Assembly (NCBI GenBank): GCA_050259615.1
Contig: JBLNAZ010000056.1
Coordinates: 1 to 64,000, forward strand
Reading direction: 5' to 3'
Source of the DNA: JAAXKN01 sp050259615
Lineage (GTDB): Bacteria; Bacteroidota; Ignavibacteria; Ignavibacteriales; SURF-24
DNA: 64,000 nt
In this document: one piece after another, positions 63,155-64,000 of the stretch
How positions within the stretch are numbered: the first letter of the stretch is position 1
Layout of the letters: each line of letters begins with the position of its first letter
Notes under the pieces: generated by a model
Told to the model about the DNA's origin: nothing
Databases searched by the model: none
The model's input: the letters and a program-made list of their open reading frames with translations, nothing else
Translations under genes and position numbers: made by a program

Positions 63155-64000
63155 ATGTCATATGAAGATTTAAAAGTAGGGCAGATCAGAACTGCAAATT
63201 GGCTGAAAAATTATACCTCAAAGCTGATTTCAGCCGACGAGGCTGTTAAGGTTATTAAGTCAGGAGACAATATTGCTATTCAGCCTGGCTGTGCCGTTCC
63301 GATGGAACTGGTCAGGGCTATGGTTAGACGCAAGGATGATCTTGAAAATGTAAATATCTATCATATCCTTACTGTTGGACCCGTACCATACCTGGAACCG
63401 GGTATGGAAAAGCACTTCAGGCATACGGCGTTTTTTATCGGCGGTAATTCAAGACAGGCGGTTAATGAAGGAAGGGCCGACTTTGTACCCATATTTCTTT
63501 CCGAAGTCCCCCTTTTATTCAAGAACGGGGTCATTAAGCCGGATGTCGCCCTGATAAATGTTTCTCCTCCTGACGAACATGGCTTCTGCAGCTATGGCGT
63601 TGATGTGGGAACTATTAAAACTGCTGCTGAAAAGTCAAAGATCATTATTGCCCAGGTAAATAAAAATATGCCCAGAGCGCTCGGGGACTGCTTTATTCAC
63701 ATAAATAAAATACATTATGTGGTTGAACACGATGAGGCTATACATGAACTACCGCAGGTGGATTCCGACGTGAACGAAGACACTCTGGCCATTTATAACA
63801 ATATAGGGCATTATATTGCGGACCTTATTGAAGACGGCTCAACGCTTCAGCTGGGAATTGGAGCTATACCTGATGCCGTTTTAAGATTCATGAAGAACAA
63901 AAAAGACCTGGGAGTTCATACGGAAATGTTCTCTGACGGTATGATTGAACTGGTTGAAGAAGGCATTGTAAACAATGAAAAGAAAACCCTGCATCCCGGA
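63155..64000 (+). CDS. Acetyl-CoA hydrolase/CoA-transferase-family protein (3' end outside window)
   Basis: From ATG 63155 the frame is open to the window edge (282 codons). It belongs to the AcCoA hydrolase/4-hydroxybutyrate CoA-transferase family: IQPGCAVPMELVRAM, SPPDEHGFCSYGVD, and GIGAIPDAVL followed by the HTEMFSDGMIELVE region, which carries the catalytic glutamate in this family. The enzyme would transfer CoA between acetyl-CoA and another carboxylate. Since the C-terminus is missing, substrate class (acetate, butyrate, succinate, 4-hydroxybutyrate) is open. It is 13 nt after ald and probably cotranscribed. Confidence 0.88.
   Translation, partial: MSYEDLKVGQIRTANWLKNYTSKLISADEAVKVIKSGDNIAIQPGCAVPMELVRAMVRRKDDLENVNIYHILTVGPVPYLEPGMEKHFRHTAFFIGGNSRQAVNEGRADFVPIFLSEVPLLFKNGVIKPDVALINVSPPDEHGFCSYGVDVGTIKTAAEKSKIIIAQVNKNMPRALGDCFIHINKIHYVVEHDEAIHELPQVDSDVNEDTLAIYNNIGHYIADLIEDGSTLQLGIGAIPDAVLRFMKNKKDLGVHTEMFSDGMIELVEEGIVNNEKKTLHPG

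Overview
The window is a chromosomal segment from a Gram-negative bacterium of the Bacteroidota/Chlorobiota/Ignavibacteriota group, most like an Ignavibacteria-type organism (inference). Supporting signs are a TonB-dependent receptor with a carboxypeptidase-like N-terminal domain, a DUF4783-like secreted protein, several signal-peptide beta-barrel and FN3 lipoproteins, an mDAP-type MurE, an LDH-like malate dehydrogenase, and promoters that resemble the Bacteroidota pattern TTG...TAnnTTT(G/A). No rRNA, tRNA, CRISPR array or complete mobile element was seen. The only mobile-element trace is the C-terminal end of a recombinase at the left edge.

Layout. 1-441: recombinase C-terminus, then a bidirectional terminator. 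594-5703 (mostly minus): argS, rsfS, a LytR_C-domain protein, a small secreted protein, panD, a lipoprotein with YD-like repeats, and a RidA-family protein. 5990-9449 (plus): a secreted protein and a TonB receptor, followed by an unusual cloverleaf-like element. 9640-17312 (plus): xseA-xseB-dxs, a PhoB/PhoR-type two-component pair, pgi, and rplU-rpmA. 17378-23340 (minus): mdh, then an apparent operon of beta-CASP exonuclease, FN3 lipoprotein, outer-membrane protein and RsbW-like kinase. 23531-29659 (plus): a lytic transglycosylase, tgt-yajC-ribBA, agmatinase and a trypsin-like lipoprotein.

29884-46551 is a nearly gapless division and cell-wall (dcw) cluster: mraZ-rsmH-ftsL-ftsI-murE-murF-mraY-murD-ftsW-murG-(unknown membrane protein)-murC-ftsQ-ftsA-ftsZ. 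It starts at a promoter followed by four MraZ-type pentamers at exact 10-bp spacing and ends at a long branched terminator. The genes supply the cytoplasmic peptidoglycan precursor pathway (MurC-F, MraY, MurG), the septal synthase (FtsW/FtsI) and the Z ring (FtsA/FtsZ/FtsQ/FtsL). ddl and murB are not in the cluster.

46556-48794 (minus) holds a DedA membrane protein and a GT39-like glycosyltransferase. 49109-64000 (plus) holds an FN3 lipoprotein; a tight operon of a DUF4783-like protein, a very large NtrY-like kinase, an AddA-like helicase-nuclease with Fe-S-type cysteines, and an RDD protein; then a flavin-type split-barrel protein, a SpmA-SpmB fusion transporter-like protein, a 2-hydroxyacid dehydrogenase, alanine dehydrogenase, and the start of a CoA-transferase cut by the window edge.

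Most of the window is conserved housekeeping sequence. The points that stand out are the unknown gene inside the dcw cluster, the MraZ operator architecture, the kinase/helicase-nuclease operon, the SpmAB fusion with an extra soluble domain, the double C-terminal motif of FtsZ, and two multibranched 3' elements.
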